A DNA stretch of 8,148 nt from Anaerolineae bacterium (GCA_016931365.1 JAFGEY010000418.1:1-8148), one strand, 5' to 3'. Shown: positions 1 through 6,732, counted from the first letter of the stretch. Program-made: numbers and translations. Notes: a model not told the origin generated them from the letters alone.

Positions 1-1412
1 ACCTCGATCTCCCAGTAGCCGTTGCAGGCCAGCCCGGCGCGGACCTGCGACTGGTTCCAGGCGCACTCGACCGGGTCGTTGCGCCAGTCGTGCGCGGTGA
101 GCAGCACCGTTTCGCCCGCCTTTTCCCCGATCGGGATCGGGATCGTGCCGTCGAACTGCGTCGAGACCTTGTCCCACCACCGCTCGTATCCATCGCGCAG
201 CCGGGCGACCACAGCCGGGTGTGCGGCGGCGACGTTGTGCCGCTGTCCTGGATCGACGTCCATGTCGTACAATTCGACGCCGTTGATCAGCCGCCAGCGC
301 CGGGTCATCGCCGCACTTTTGCGCCACTTGACCGGGTAGGCCAGTCGCTGCGAGTCGGTGACGATAACCCGGTCGGGCCGGCCCTTGGTTTGCCCGTACA
401 GTAGCGGCTTGATGCTTTGTCCATCGAACGTATGCCCACCAGGGTCGATGTCGCACAGGTCGAGCAGGGTGGGCATCAGGTCGATGTTGGCGGTGAGCGT
501 GTCGACGTCGCAGCCTTCGGCCAGCCCGCCGCCGGACCAGTGGAGAAAGAGCGGCACGCGGTGCCCGCCCTCGTATTCCGAATTTTTGATCCCGCGCATC
601 CCGGCGTTGTACCCGCCGACGACAAAGCCGTCCTTGTCCAGCGTCGCCCCGCCGGAAGTGCCGTTGTCGGTCATAAAGATGAAAATGGTGTTCTCGGCCA
701 GACCCCATTCATCCAGCCTGGCGCGCAGCAGGCCCAGGTTTCCGTCGATGCAGGTGATCATGCCGTAGAAATTGGCGCGATCCTGGTCTTCGACTCGTCT
801 GACGTAGGGATTGCTGTACCGCGCGTCGACGATGTAGGGCGAGTGCGGCGCGTTGGTGGTCACAAAGCAGAAAAAGGGCTTTTCTTTGTGCTGCTCGACA
901 AATTTCAGCGCTTCGTTGAACCAGATGTCGGTGCAGTAGCCTTCAAAGGGCGTCCACTCGCCGTTGATAGCATAGGTGTCGTCGTTGTATTTGTTGCCCC
1001 AGTAGTCGGGCGTCTGGCCCACGCCGCCGCCGCCGTGCGCGACCACTTTGTGAAAACCGCGATCCTGCGGTCGGTATGGATAGTTGTCGCCCAGATGCCA
1101 CTTGCCGAACAGCCCGGTGACGTAGCCGGCCTCGGAAAAGGCGTTGGCGATGCTCCATTCGTCGCGGCGCAACAGCGATCGCCCGCCGATGGTGTGCCAC
1201 ACGCCGGTGCTGTTGTGATAGCGTCCGGTCATCAACCCGGCGCGGGTCGGCGCGCAGGTCGGCCCGACGTGATAATTGGTCAGGCGCACGCTCTCCCCGT
1301 GCAGTCGATCCATGTTGGGGGTTTGAATGACCGGGTTGCCGTGACAGCCCAGTTCGCCGTAGCCCTGGTCGTCGGTGAGGACGAAAACGACGTTTGGACG
1401 CCGGTTTTTCAT
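1..1412 (-). CDS. Formylglycine-dependent sulfatase (S1 family), C-terminus beyond window
   Basis: Hydrolyses sulfate esters, here probably on a sulfated sugar. I read 470 codons from the ATG at 1412 with no stop or frame break; the frame leaves the left edge. Seen motifs: DDQGYG at residues 14-19 (metal aspartates), C-A-P-T-R at 53-57 (the cysteine converted to formylglycine, followed by AGLMTGR), GKWHLG at 103-108, NAPHSPY at 187-193, TDNG at 248-251 (metal Asp/Asn) and RGIK...EGGHRVP at 273-287 (active-site Lys 276). The visible end, NGYWEIE, resembles the C-terminal domain of many arylsulfatases, so probably only a short tail is missing. There is no signal peptide: the catalytic fold begins by residue 6, suggesting a cytoplasmic enzyme. 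It needs a maturase (FGE or anSME) encoded elsewhere. An AAAAGGGGG-like site precedes the ATG, 14 bases after the UroD-like stop. The exact subfamily and substrate cannot be read. Confidence 0.95.
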   Translation of the reverse strand, partial: MKNRRPNVVFVLTDDQGYGELGCHGNPVIQTPNMDRLHGESVRLTNYHVGPTCAPTRAGLMTGRYHNSTGVWHTIGGRSLLRRDEWSIANAFSEAGYVTGLFGKWHLGDNYPYRPQDRGFHKVVAHGGGGVGQTPDYWGNKYNDDTYAINGEWTPFEGYCTDIWFNEALKFVEQHKEKPFFCFVTTNAPHSPYIVDARYSNPYVRRVEDQDRANFYGMITCIDGNLGLLRARLDEWGLAENTIFIFMTDNGTSGGATLDKDGFVVGGYNAGMRGIKNSEYEGGHRVPLFLHWSGGGLAEGCDVDTLTANIDLMPTLLDLCDIDPGGHTFDGQSIKPLLYGQTKGRPDRVIVTDSQRLAYPVKWRKSAAMTRRWRLINGVELYDMDVDPGQRHNVAAAHPAVVARLRDGYERWWDKVSTQFDGTIPIPIGEKAGETVLLTAHDWRNDPVECAWNQSQVRAGLACNGYWEIE

Positions 1413-1426
1413 TCCGCTGCCCCCTT

Positions 1427-2485
1427 TTACCGCCAGCACAATTCTTCATATACCTGGTTGTAATACAGCACGTTCTCCGTCGGCGTGTTGGCCGGGATGT
1501 GGTTGCCGACGGCCATAAAAAAGCCGGGGCAGTTTTTGCCGATATCCATACAGCGCTGCACCTCGGCGCGAATCTCATCTTTGCTTCCGTCGAGCAGAAT
1601 GCGTGTGTCGGCATTGCCGATGAAAACGTGGGTTTGACCATATTTTTGGGCGATATGGGCCATATCCGTCCACGGCTCCAGCACAAAGCCGTGCACGCCG
1701 CACGCGGCTAAATCGTCGATAAAGAGCGTATAGTCGCCGTCCGAGGTGTACGTGATTTTTTTGCCCGCCTCGATCAGCGGCGCAAAGAGCTTTTGATAAT
1801 TGGGAAAGACGTATTTTCGATACCACTTGGGTGAGATGAAGGGCCCGGCGCTCCACACGATGTCGTCGTGAACCATCACCACCGGCACGTCGGCGGCCCC
1901 CAGCGCGTCGTAATACTGCCCGATCCACGCGGCATAGCGGTTGGCAACCTGGCCAAAGCCGTCCGGATCGACGCCGGCGGCCAGGAGCAGCATCTCCCAG
2001 CCAAAGATGTCGATCAGTCCCGAGATCAAGGTCACGTACACGCCGGTCATCGTAACCTGCTCGGGCGTCTCGGCCTGCTGGCGTCGATAGTGCGCCTCGA
2101 ACCGTTGCACGAGTTCGGCTTTGTCGCGCGGGCCATACGTTTCCCACGGGTCAAAAGCCAGCACTTGCTCCGGCGTCTCAAAAGGACAGTAAACCGTGTC
2201 GCGTCGATCCACCCCTCCGGCGGCGTACTCGGCGTGGCCCATATCGGTGTGGCAGGCGGCGAGTTCGTCGCCGCCAATCAGCGTCGACCAGCGAAAATCA
2301 AAGTGCCAGGCTTTCATCAACGCAAAACTGGCCTTTTGTTTGAGCTCCGCCGGGCTGTCGACGCCCACGTCGATGCCGGTGACGGTCTTGATCAGGTCCC
2401 AATGTTCGGTGATGGAATACTCGGTGCGCGGCACACGCCCGGGCATCTCCAGGTTGAACGCGGCCCAGCCATCTGAATCAGCCAT
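1427..2485 (-). CDS. Uroporphyrinogen decarboxylase / MtaA-like family protein
   Basis: This 352-residue protein has the UroD/methyltransferase TIM-barrel pattern: RVPRTEYS at residues 17-24, VPVVMVHDDIVWSAGPFISP at 200-219, TSDGD at 247-251, GFVLEPWTDM at 266-275, IGNADTR at 289-295 and IPANTPTENV at 330-339. Its full length matches the family. Such proteins are common in sugar-catabolic operons and are rarely true heme enzymes. Some relatives move methyl groups to corrinoid or thiol carriers. At the sites where zinc methyltransferases of the MtaA type carry H-x-C and a distal Cys, this protein appears to have T-x-D (247-249) and Gly/Asn (near 327-328), by my alignment from memory, so zinc-based methyl transfer is doubtful. 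GGAGGG lies 3 bases before the ATG. The stop is 14 bases from the sulfatase start, and 30 bases separate it from GH43. True role unknown. Confidence 0.88.
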   Translation of the reverse strand: MADSDGWAAFNLEMPGRVPRTEYSITEHWDLIKTVTGIDVGVDSPAELKQKASFALMKAWHFDFRWSTLIGGDELAACHTDMGHAEYAAGGVDRRDTVYCPFETPEQVLAFDPWETYGPRDKAELVQRFEAHYRRQQAETPEQVTMTGVYVTLISGLIDIFGWEMLLLAAGVDPDGFGQVANRYAAWIGQYYDALGAADVPVVMVHDDIVWSAGPFISPKWYRKYVFPNYQKLFAPLIEAGKKITYTSDGDYTLFIDDLAACGVHGFVLEPWTDMAHIAQKYGQTHVFIGNADTRILLDGSKDEIRAEVQRCMDIGKNCPGFFMAVGNHIPANTPTENVLYYNQVYEELCWR

Positions 2486-2515
2486 CGTCCCTCCATGTAT
2501 CGATTGCAGTTAAGT

Positions 2516-3544
2516 TCAGTCGAATACGCTCAAATCCCAGGCCTCACGATGGCGCAGGACGATGCGCCCTGCCTCAAACTCGACCGGCAGCCACATATAG
2601 CGCCCGTCGATGGCGTCTTCCGACCGCCACAGGTCAAACATGGCGATCAAGGCGTCCGCGCGGCCGGCCACGGGCAGGATGTAGGTGCTCTGCCCGCCAA
2701 AGGTGATCTCGCTGTTAGGGCCGATGCAGGGATTGCCCAACTCGGTCCACGGTCCCCAAATGGAATCGGCCACCGCCGAACGCGCCGCGTTGGGCGCCCA
2801 GCCGGTGCAGCCCGAGCCGATGAAATAGTAGCGCCCCTGCCGCTTGCAGATCGCCGGAGCTTCCATAAAGCGCTGTTCGAAAACACGCGCATATTGGCCC
2901 GCCGGCGACAGGTAATCGTCGTTGAGCTGCGAGATGTGCAGGGTGTGGTTTTCTTCCGAGGCAAAGAGATGATACGCTGCGCCATCCTCGTCGACAAAGA
3001 GGGTCATGTCGCGCGCCATCTGCCCGCCGGCCCAATCGCGCTTGAGCAGGCCGAGCGGATCGGTCTCCGCGCCATCCCCGGCCTGGATTTGTTCCGCCGT
3101 TACGTTCGTCGGCCAGACGCCGGCGTTTGGGCGGAAGGAGCGCACAAAGGTGTACGGCCCGGTGACGCTGTCGCTGACGGCGACGCCGCTGCGCGCCGCG
3201 TCGTAGCCCTGATCTTTTAGTTCCAGGTGAAACCACATCACAAACTGGCGTGTTTGGGCGTTGTAAATGACCTTGGGCCGCTCGATCACGCAGCCCTGGA
3301 CGATGTCGCTGGCCGGGTCGTCGGAGACGGACAAAGCAATGCCGCGATCCTGCCAGCGGTACAAGTCTGTCGAGGCATAGCAGTGTACGCCAACATAGGC
3401 CTTGTTCCCGGCCCGGCCGGCAATCTTGTGCTCGCCGAACCAATAGTAAATGCCTTCGTGGTGCAGGAACCCGCCGCCGTGGGCGTTGATGTGAATGCCG
3501 TTGTCGTCGGGCCACAGCGCGCCCGGCTTGAATTGGGTGTGCAT
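2516..3544 (-). CDS. Glycoside hydrolase family 43, exo-beta-1,3-galactanase-like
   Basis: A five-bladed beta-propeller glycosidase of 342 residues with no signal peptide or extra domain. The N-terminus carries the blade-one motif INAHGGGF...YYWFGEHK (residues 19-40) typical of the GH43_24/GH43_34 neighbourhood. Candidate active-site residues are Glu88 in VIERPKVIYN, Glu228 in FMEAPAICK and Gln285 in TFGGQSTYI. In the characterised GH43_24 exo-beta-1,3-galactanases I recall two glutamates plus a glutamine acting as an unusual base; spacing and context here agree, apart from an insertion of roughly 35 residues between the glutamates. A galactose-releasing activity is therefore the best guess, but arabinosidase-type GH43 members are not excluded. 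AAGGGAG precedes the ATG at 3544. The gene lies 24 bases after the fucosidase remnant and 30 before the UroD-like gene, in the same operon. Confidence 0.9.
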   Translation of the reverse strand: MHTQFKPGALWPDDNGIHINAHGGGFLHHEGIYYWFGEHKIAGRAGNKAYVGVHCYASTDLYRWQDRGIALSVSDDPASDIVQGCVIERPKVIYNAQTRQFVMWFHLELKDQGYDAARSGVAVSDSVTGPYTFVRSFRPNAGVWPTNVTAEQIQAGDGAETDPLGLLKRDWAGGQMARDMTLFVDEDGAAYHLFASEENHTLHISQLNDDYLSPAGQYARVFEQRFMEAPAICKRQGRYYFIGSGCTGWAPNAARSAVADSIWGPWTELGNPCIGPNSEITFGGQSTYILPVAGRADALIAMFDLWRSEDAIDGRYMWLPVEFEAGRIVLRHREAWDLSVFD

Positions 3545-3568
3545 AGCGTCTCCCTTGTTCCGTTCTGG

Positions 3569-4168
3569 TCAGTGGCTGGTTTTGATCTTGAGCGTGAAGG
3601 CGTGCGCGCACGGTTTTTGCGCGGGCATCGTTACCGTAAGTCCTTGCGCGTCTTGCGACCAGGCCAGCCTGCCACCAAACCCGAGCATAGAAACGGCATT
3701 CGCTTTGACTGCGTCCGAGTTCAGCGATTTGATCGTTGCCTGTCCTGCGGGCCAGCCGAGCAGAATTGCATACAACGTATCGCCTTTTGTCGTCAAGCGC
3801 ACGTCCTCGGTGGTGTAGGCGGCCTGCTCGTGCTCGCGGAAGGCCTTGGGGATGCCCGTCGGCCCTTCGCCGTACACTCGCCAGGGCCGCGCGCCGTAAA
3901 TCGCCTCGCCGTTCAGATCGAGCCAGCGGCCCAGACCCAGCAGCACGTCCTGTGCTTCCTGGGGAATCGTGCCATCGGGGCGCGGGCCGACGTTAAGCAG
4001 CAGGTTGCCGTTCTTGCTGACAATGTCGACCAGGTCGTGCACGGTCGAGGCCACGGTGCGGAATTCGTCGCCCTCGATATAACACCACGATTTGAAACTG
4101 ACCGATGTGTCGGTCTGCCAGTAGTGTGGGCGGATGTTGTCCAACTTGCCGCGCTCGATTAAATTCAC
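3569..4168 (-). pseudogene. GH29 alpha-L-fucosidase, C-terminal remnant
   Basis: The 199 codons match only the last part of a GH29 alpha-L-fucosidase: ERGKLDNIRPHYWQTDTS at residues 5-22, SWCYIEGDEF at 27-36, LVDIVSKNGNLLLNVGPRPDG at 46-66 (strongly diagnostic), then a C-terminal beta-sandwich ending in TLKIKTSH. Family members are usually 430-550 residues, so about 250-300 N-terminal residues are absent, including the nucleophile aspartate. The frame is stopped by TAA two codons upstream (4172-4174), so this is a true 5' loss and not a missed start. The only plausible start is GTG at 4168, directly after AAGGAG and overlapping the TGA of the preceding 24-codon frame as GTGA, which would permit coupled translation. 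The fragment is otherwise uninterrupted, so the loss may be recent, or an assembly join. It cannot be a working fucosidase; a retained accessory role is possible but unsupported. Confidence 0.85.
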
Positions 4169-4239
4169 TCCTTATTTAAATAGAGATGGCCGACCGCGAT
4201 CTCGACCTGTTTGACTGCGGCCATGGCGACGGCTTGCAT
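4165..4239 (-). CDS. 24-codon open frame, probable 5' stub of a lost gene
   Basis: After the amidohydrolase stop codon come three bases and an ATG (4239) with GGAG well placed upstream. This opens a 24-codon frame that begins MQAVAMAAVKQVEI and ends in KE just before TGA at 4167-4165. A beginning of this kind resembles the first strand of zinc-type (MDR) alcohol dehydrogenases, which accompany sugar lactonases, but that is a weak resemblance over 14 residues. The second half (AVGHLYLNKE) falls in an AT-rich patch containing the 10-base palindrome TATTTAAATA (4173-4182). My reading is that the stub is the true start of a deleted gene, joined near here to the fucosidase tail. It could instead be a translated leader coupled to the downstream frame through GTGA. 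Confidence 0.4.
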   Translation of the reverse strand: MQAVAMAAVKQVEIAVGHLYLNKE

Positions 4240-4242
4240 TGT

Positions 4243-5070
4243 TTACTCCAATCCGTAGAATTGTGCGGCTGTGCCGCCCAACACAGCTTGCTGTTCGCTG
4301 CTCGAACATTTTTCAACATAATCGAAAACAACCTGCATCACCGCGCTGTATTTGCCTGCTACCGTACATACCGGCCAATCCGAGCCGATCATCAGCCGGT
4401 TCGCGCCAAAGGCCTCAAACACGGTGTCGAGAAAAGGCGTAAAATCGTCGGGCGTCCAGGCCTGCCAATCGGCTTCTGTAACCATTCCTGAGACCTTGCA
4501 GCACACGTTGGGAAATTGGGCCAGTTTGACAATATCGGTAGCCCACGGTTCCAAAAGCCCATCCTTGATTCGCGGCTTGGCGATGTGATCGAGCACAAAG
4601 GGCTGTTCGGGAAACCGGTTAACCAATTCGCAGGCCACGGGCAGGTGTTTGGGAAACAACAGCAGGTCATAGGTCAGACCGAACTCGTTCAGCATGGCGA
4701 TGCCATGTAACACATCCGGGCGCAGCATAAACCGATCGTCGATCTCGTCGTGGACAATGTGGCGCACGCCACAGAACTTGGGATGGTCGATAAACCGGTC
4801 AAGCTGCGCGCGGAGATGCGGGCTGCGCAGCTCGACCCAACCGACCACGCCCTTGATGAACGGGTATGCGTCGGCCAGTTCGAGCAGCCAGCGCGTCTCC
4901 TCGATGGTCTGTCGCGCCTGTACCGCAACGGCGCCTGTGATGCCTATGGCCTGTTGCAGCGGGCGCAGGTCGGCAGGCAGAAAATCGCGCTTAAGCATCA
5001 TCCGGCCGCCGATCCAACCATATTCCTGACTGTTATACTGCCAAAAGTGTTGATGCGCATCGATATTCAT
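4243..5070 (-). CDS. COG3618 amidohydrolase, L-fuconolactonase / L-rhamnonolactonase type
   Basis: A 275-residue TIM-barrel hydrolase of the amidohydrolase_2 family, whose sugar-acting members open L-fucono- or L-rhamnono-lactones made by sugar dehydrogenases. Motifs: DAHQHFW at residues 4-10 (metal histidines), GVVGWVEL at 74-81, GVRHIV at 101-106, DHIAKP at 161-166 (His 162), CKVSGM at 191-196 and GSDWPV at 229-234 (catalytic-site Asp 231). I chose ATG 5070 because the family motif begins at residue 4 and GAGGTGG lies just upstream. A longer reading from a TTG at 5115 would put coding sequence through a perfect palindrome and is rejected. The ribosome site lies in a small hairpin (5077-5093). 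It is 62 bases from the oxidoreductase gene. Next to fucosidase remains, a fuconolactone substrate is the favoured inference; no specific residue proves it. Confidence 0.92.
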   Translation of the reverse strand: MNIDAHQHFWQYNSQEYGWIGGRMMLKRDFLPADLRPLQQAIGITGAVAVQARQTIEETRWLLELADAYPFIKGVVGWVELRSPHLRAQLDRFIDHPKFCGVRHIVHDEIDDRFMLRPDVLHGIAMLNEFGLTYDLLLFPKHLPVACELVNRFPEQPFVLDHIAKPRIKDGLLEPWATDIVKLAQFPNVCCKVSGMVTEADWQAWTPDDFTPFLDTVFEAFGANRLMIGSDWPVCTVAGKYSAVMQVVFDYVEKCSSSEQQAVLGGTAAQFYGLE

Positions 5071-5076
5071 CGTCCA

Positions 5077-5093
5077 CCTCAAATATCTTGAGG
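5077..5093 (-). promoter_or_regulatory. Small hairpin enclosing the amidohydrolase ribosome binding site
   Basis: The plus-strand bases CCTCAA (5077-5082) and TTGAGG (5088-5093) are perfect inverted repeats around a five-base loop. In the minus-strand mRNA the second arm contains the GAGG that forms the ribosome binding site for the ATG at 5070. Folding would hide it. With only six base pairs the effect would be modest, so a role in tuning translation is inference. Confidence 0.4.
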
Positions 5094-5094
5094 A

Positions 5095-5127
5095 TAGAAA
5101 CCAGGTTTTTGCCAAACCTGGTTTCTA
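5095..5127. repeat. Perfect 14-bp palindromic hairpin element
   Basis: The arms TAGAAACCAGGTTT (5095-5108) and AAACCTGGTTTCTA (5114-5127) pair perfectly across a five-base loop. The element starts five bases after the oxidoreductase stop and is followed, in transcription order, by the smaller hairpin over the next gene's ribosome site. No T-run follows on the minus strand, so it is not a standard intrinsic terminator; partial termination, mRNA 3'-end protection or a dispersed palindromic repeat are the options. I recall similar AGAAACC...GGTTTCT palindromes scattered in some Chloroflexota and cyanobacterial genomes, unverified here. Confidence 0.85.
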
Positions 5128-5132
5128 CCATT

Positions 5133-6503
5133 TTATTTTCCTTCAAAATAAACGCCACCGGCTTGCAGCGCCGCGCGCAGGTCGGCGTAGGCCAGGTCGC
5201 GCGTGCCGCACCCTTGCGCCGCGCACAGGGCCGCCGCCGTGCCAGCCGCCTGACCCTGCCCCATGCAGCAGACCGTGTTGCGGGTGGACATGTGCGCCTC
5301 GTGATCGGCGGTGATCAGCATCCCGGCGGCAAGCAGGTTGTCGAGGCCGGTCACGCGCAACGCGCGATAGGGGATGCCATAGGTGCCGCCGTCCTTGACT
5401 TGCAGGCGCGGCGCGCTGTCGTGAAAGCCATAGGCCAGCACATCGTCCTCGAAATGACGGCCCTGCAGCACGTCGTCGAGCGTGATGTCGTAATCGCATT
5501 CGATCAGCCGCCCGCGCCGGATGCACAGCGACGGGCTGCTGCGGGCGATAAACGCTTTTTCGCAGCCGGGCACATATTCGCGCAGCAGATCGACCGCCTG
5601 AACCTGCCGCCGGCGCAGCTCCAACTCGGCCTCGGCGGCGGCGTCGCGGTCGGTGGGGCTGACCGGCATCCAATAGTTGAGTTTGAGGAACATGAAATAG
5701 TCGTCGCGGGTGGTGGTGATCACCGGGGCCATGTTGATCTCCCAGGCCCGTTGGGCGAACTCGGGCGGCAGCTTGTTCATATAGGCCATCAGGCGGACGA
5801 TCTTGCCCTGCTCGCCGCTGCGCCAGCCTTCGGCGTATTCCTTGAGCGCGTCGTGCGCCCGGATGAATTCGCAGAATTTTTCCACACTTACCCCGCCCAC
5901 GCCGATGCTGTTGGCGATGGGATAGTCGTTCGGCTCGGTGAACGCGGCCCCGGCATGCGCGGCCAGGTCGCCGTAACCGGTGCAGTCGACGAACGCTCGC
6001 GCATAGAACGCCTCGCGTCCGCCGTGACTTTCAGTGATTGCACCCTGCACCCGCCGCCCATCGACCACCGCGCCGACCAACAGGGTGTTGACGCAGACCT
6101 GCACCCCGGCCTCGCGCAGCATTTCAAAGGCAACCCATTTATAAATTTCGGCGTCCACCGCCGTGCAGATCGAGTCGTAATCATAGCCGGCCAGCATCTC
6201 GACGTGGCCGGTGGCGCCGCCGGCCCGGGCCAGCCGGTCGACGATCTCCTGCGGGATGCCCTGCACCACCTGCCGCTTGGGGACGCCGGGAAAGGCCTTC
6301 CACAGGTTGTAAAAGCTGTGCAGCGCGGTGCCGCCCTCGACGACCAGGCCGCCGGGGTAGCCTTTGGCCTCGATCAGCGCGGTCTTGGCTCCCTGCCGGG
6401 CCGCGGCCAATGCGGCGACGACGCCCGCCGTGCCGCCGCCGGCGATGACCACGTCGAACTCGCGGATGGGCAGGTGTCTGGCCGGTTCCTGGTAGGTGCG
6501 CAT
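5133..6503 (-). CDS. FAD-dependent oxidoreductase (FAD_oxidored, PF12831-like)
   Basis: First gene of the operon, 456 residues. The N-terminal Rossmann fold shows FDVVIAGGGTAGVVAALAAA (residues 16-35, the dinucleotide-binding glycines at 22-27) followed by IEAKGYPGG (44-52), where the acid would bind the FAD ribose. The middle carries FVDCTGYGDLAAHAGA, and the C-terminal FAD contact region reads NLLAAGMLITADHEAHMSTR then TVCCMGQGQAAGTAAAL (410-426), with a Cys-Cys pair at 412-413. This layout is typical of the PF12831 group, which recurs in sugar-degradation loci; substrates are mostly unknown. There is no signal peptide, so it is probably cytoplasmic. AGAGGA precedes the ATG at 6503, about 37 bases from the promoter -10. 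It may oxidise a sugar or sugar acid upstream of the lactonase step, which is inference from gene order. Confidence 0.92.
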   Translation of the reverse strand: MRTYQEPARHLPIREFDVVIAGGGTAGVVAALAAARQGAKTALIEAKGYPGGLVVEGGTALHSFYNLWKAFPGVPKRQVVQGIPQEIVDRLARAGGATGHVEMLAGYDYDSICTAVDAEIYKWVAFEMLREAGVQVCVNTLLVGAVVDGRRVQGAITESHGGREAFYARAFVDCTGYGDLAAHAGAAFTEPNDYPIANSIGVGGVSVEKFCEFIRAHDALKEYAEGWRSGEQGKIVRLMAYMNKLPPEFAQRAWEINMAPVITTTRDDYFMFLKLNYWMPVSPTDRDAAAEAELELRRRQVQAVDLLREYVPGCEKAFIARSSPSLCIRRGRLIECDYDITLDDVLQGRHFEDDVLAYGFHDSAPRLQVKDGGTYGIPYRALRVTGLDNLLAAGMLITADHEAHMSTRNTVCCMGQGQAAGTAAALCAAQGCGTRDLAYADLRAALQAGGVYFEGK

Positions 6504-6527
6504 GGATTCCTCTTTGTTTTAAATAGG

Positions 6528-6540
6528 TGAGATGCTCTCA
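6528..6540. promoter_or_regulatory. Candidate operator over the operon start site
   Basis: TGAGATGCTCTCA is a palindrome with five-base arms and a three-base centre, sitting immediately after the -10 box of the operon promoter, across the expected start of transcription. The nine bases ATGCTCTCA recur at 6620-6628, within the opposing promoter, and CAATGAGAG recurs on the plus strand at 6856-6864. A position over +1 plus repetition suggests a repressor site. No regulator gene is in view. Confidence 0.4.
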
Positions 6541-6568
6541 TTGTACTCGATAGCGCGCGCGGGCACAA
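6540..6568 (-). promoter_or_regulatory. Sigma-70 promoter of the catabolic operon
   Basis: On the minus strand TTGTGC (6568-6563) and TACAAT (6545-6540) are separated by exactly 17 bases. Transcription should start near 6533, giving a leader of about 30 bases before the oxidoreductase ATG. Just upstream, overlapping the -35, CAACT (6566-6570) and AGTTG (6581-6585) form an inverted repeat around a GC-rich centre, a second possible operator. Confidence 0.7.
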
Positions 6569-6613
6569 CTGGCCGGGCCAAGTTGCGAGACGCAGCTTTG
6601 TGCCGTACACAGA

Positions 6614-6642
6614 TTGACAATGCTCTCACTCTGTGTTATTCT
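6614..6642 (+). promoter_or_regulatory. Plus-strand sigma-70 promoter in the control region
   Basis: TTGACA (6614-6619, perfect consensus), a 17-base spacer, then TATTCT (6637-6642). It predicts a start near 6649, pointing towards the membrane protein gene but also into a terminator-like hairpin at 6747-6792. It faces the minus-strand promoter at 6761-6733. Confidence 0.6.
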
Positions 6643-6661
6643 TTATATCGTAGACGACCCC

Positions 6662-6697
6662 AAAAAATGACGCCTCGCGGCGTGCAGCGCCCGAGGC
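6662..6697 (-). terminator. Intrinsic terminator, minus strand
   Basis: GCCTCG (6672-6677) pairs with CGAGGC (6692-6697), and GGCG (6679-6682) with CGCC (6688-6691), leaving one bulged base and a five-base loop: ten GC-rich pairs. Reading the minus strand, the hairpin is followed within four bases by six Ts (6667-6662). No minus-strand protein gene lies upstream of it in the window, so it either ends a short RNA or acts as an attenuator ahead of the operon. Confidence 0.65.
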
Positions 6698-6726
6698 ATT
6701 GGCCGGGGCGACGGACTACCCACGAC
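6662..6726 (-). ncRNA. Possible short RNA or attenuated leader, about 65 nt
   Basis: A strong minus-strand promoter (6761-6733) and an intrinsic terminator (6697-6662) enclose roughly 65 bases with no convincing ribosome site or gene. This predicts a small terminated RNA, or the aborted form of a long leader for the operon beginning at 6503. I do not recognise a known riboswitch or RNA family in it. An 18-codon frame (ATG at 6699) overlaps the terminator but lacks a ribosome site. Confidence 0.35.
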
Positions 6727-6732
6727 AGATTC

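Noticed and set aside
417..1463. 348-codon plus-strand frame and other long opposite-strand frames
   Set aside because: They are antisense shadows of the GC-rich sulfatase and neighbouring genes; the minus-strand frames carry the family motifs.
5071..5115. Longer amidohydrolase starting at TTG 5115
   Set aside because: It would translate the palindrome and the ribosome binding site, adds 15 residues foreign to the family, and the ATG at 5070 has a good site and places DAHQHFW at the usual position.
5095..5127. Intrinsic terminator after the oxidoreductase gene
   Set aside because: The stem is strong but no T-run follows on the minus strand, and the next gene is in the same direction 24 bases further on.
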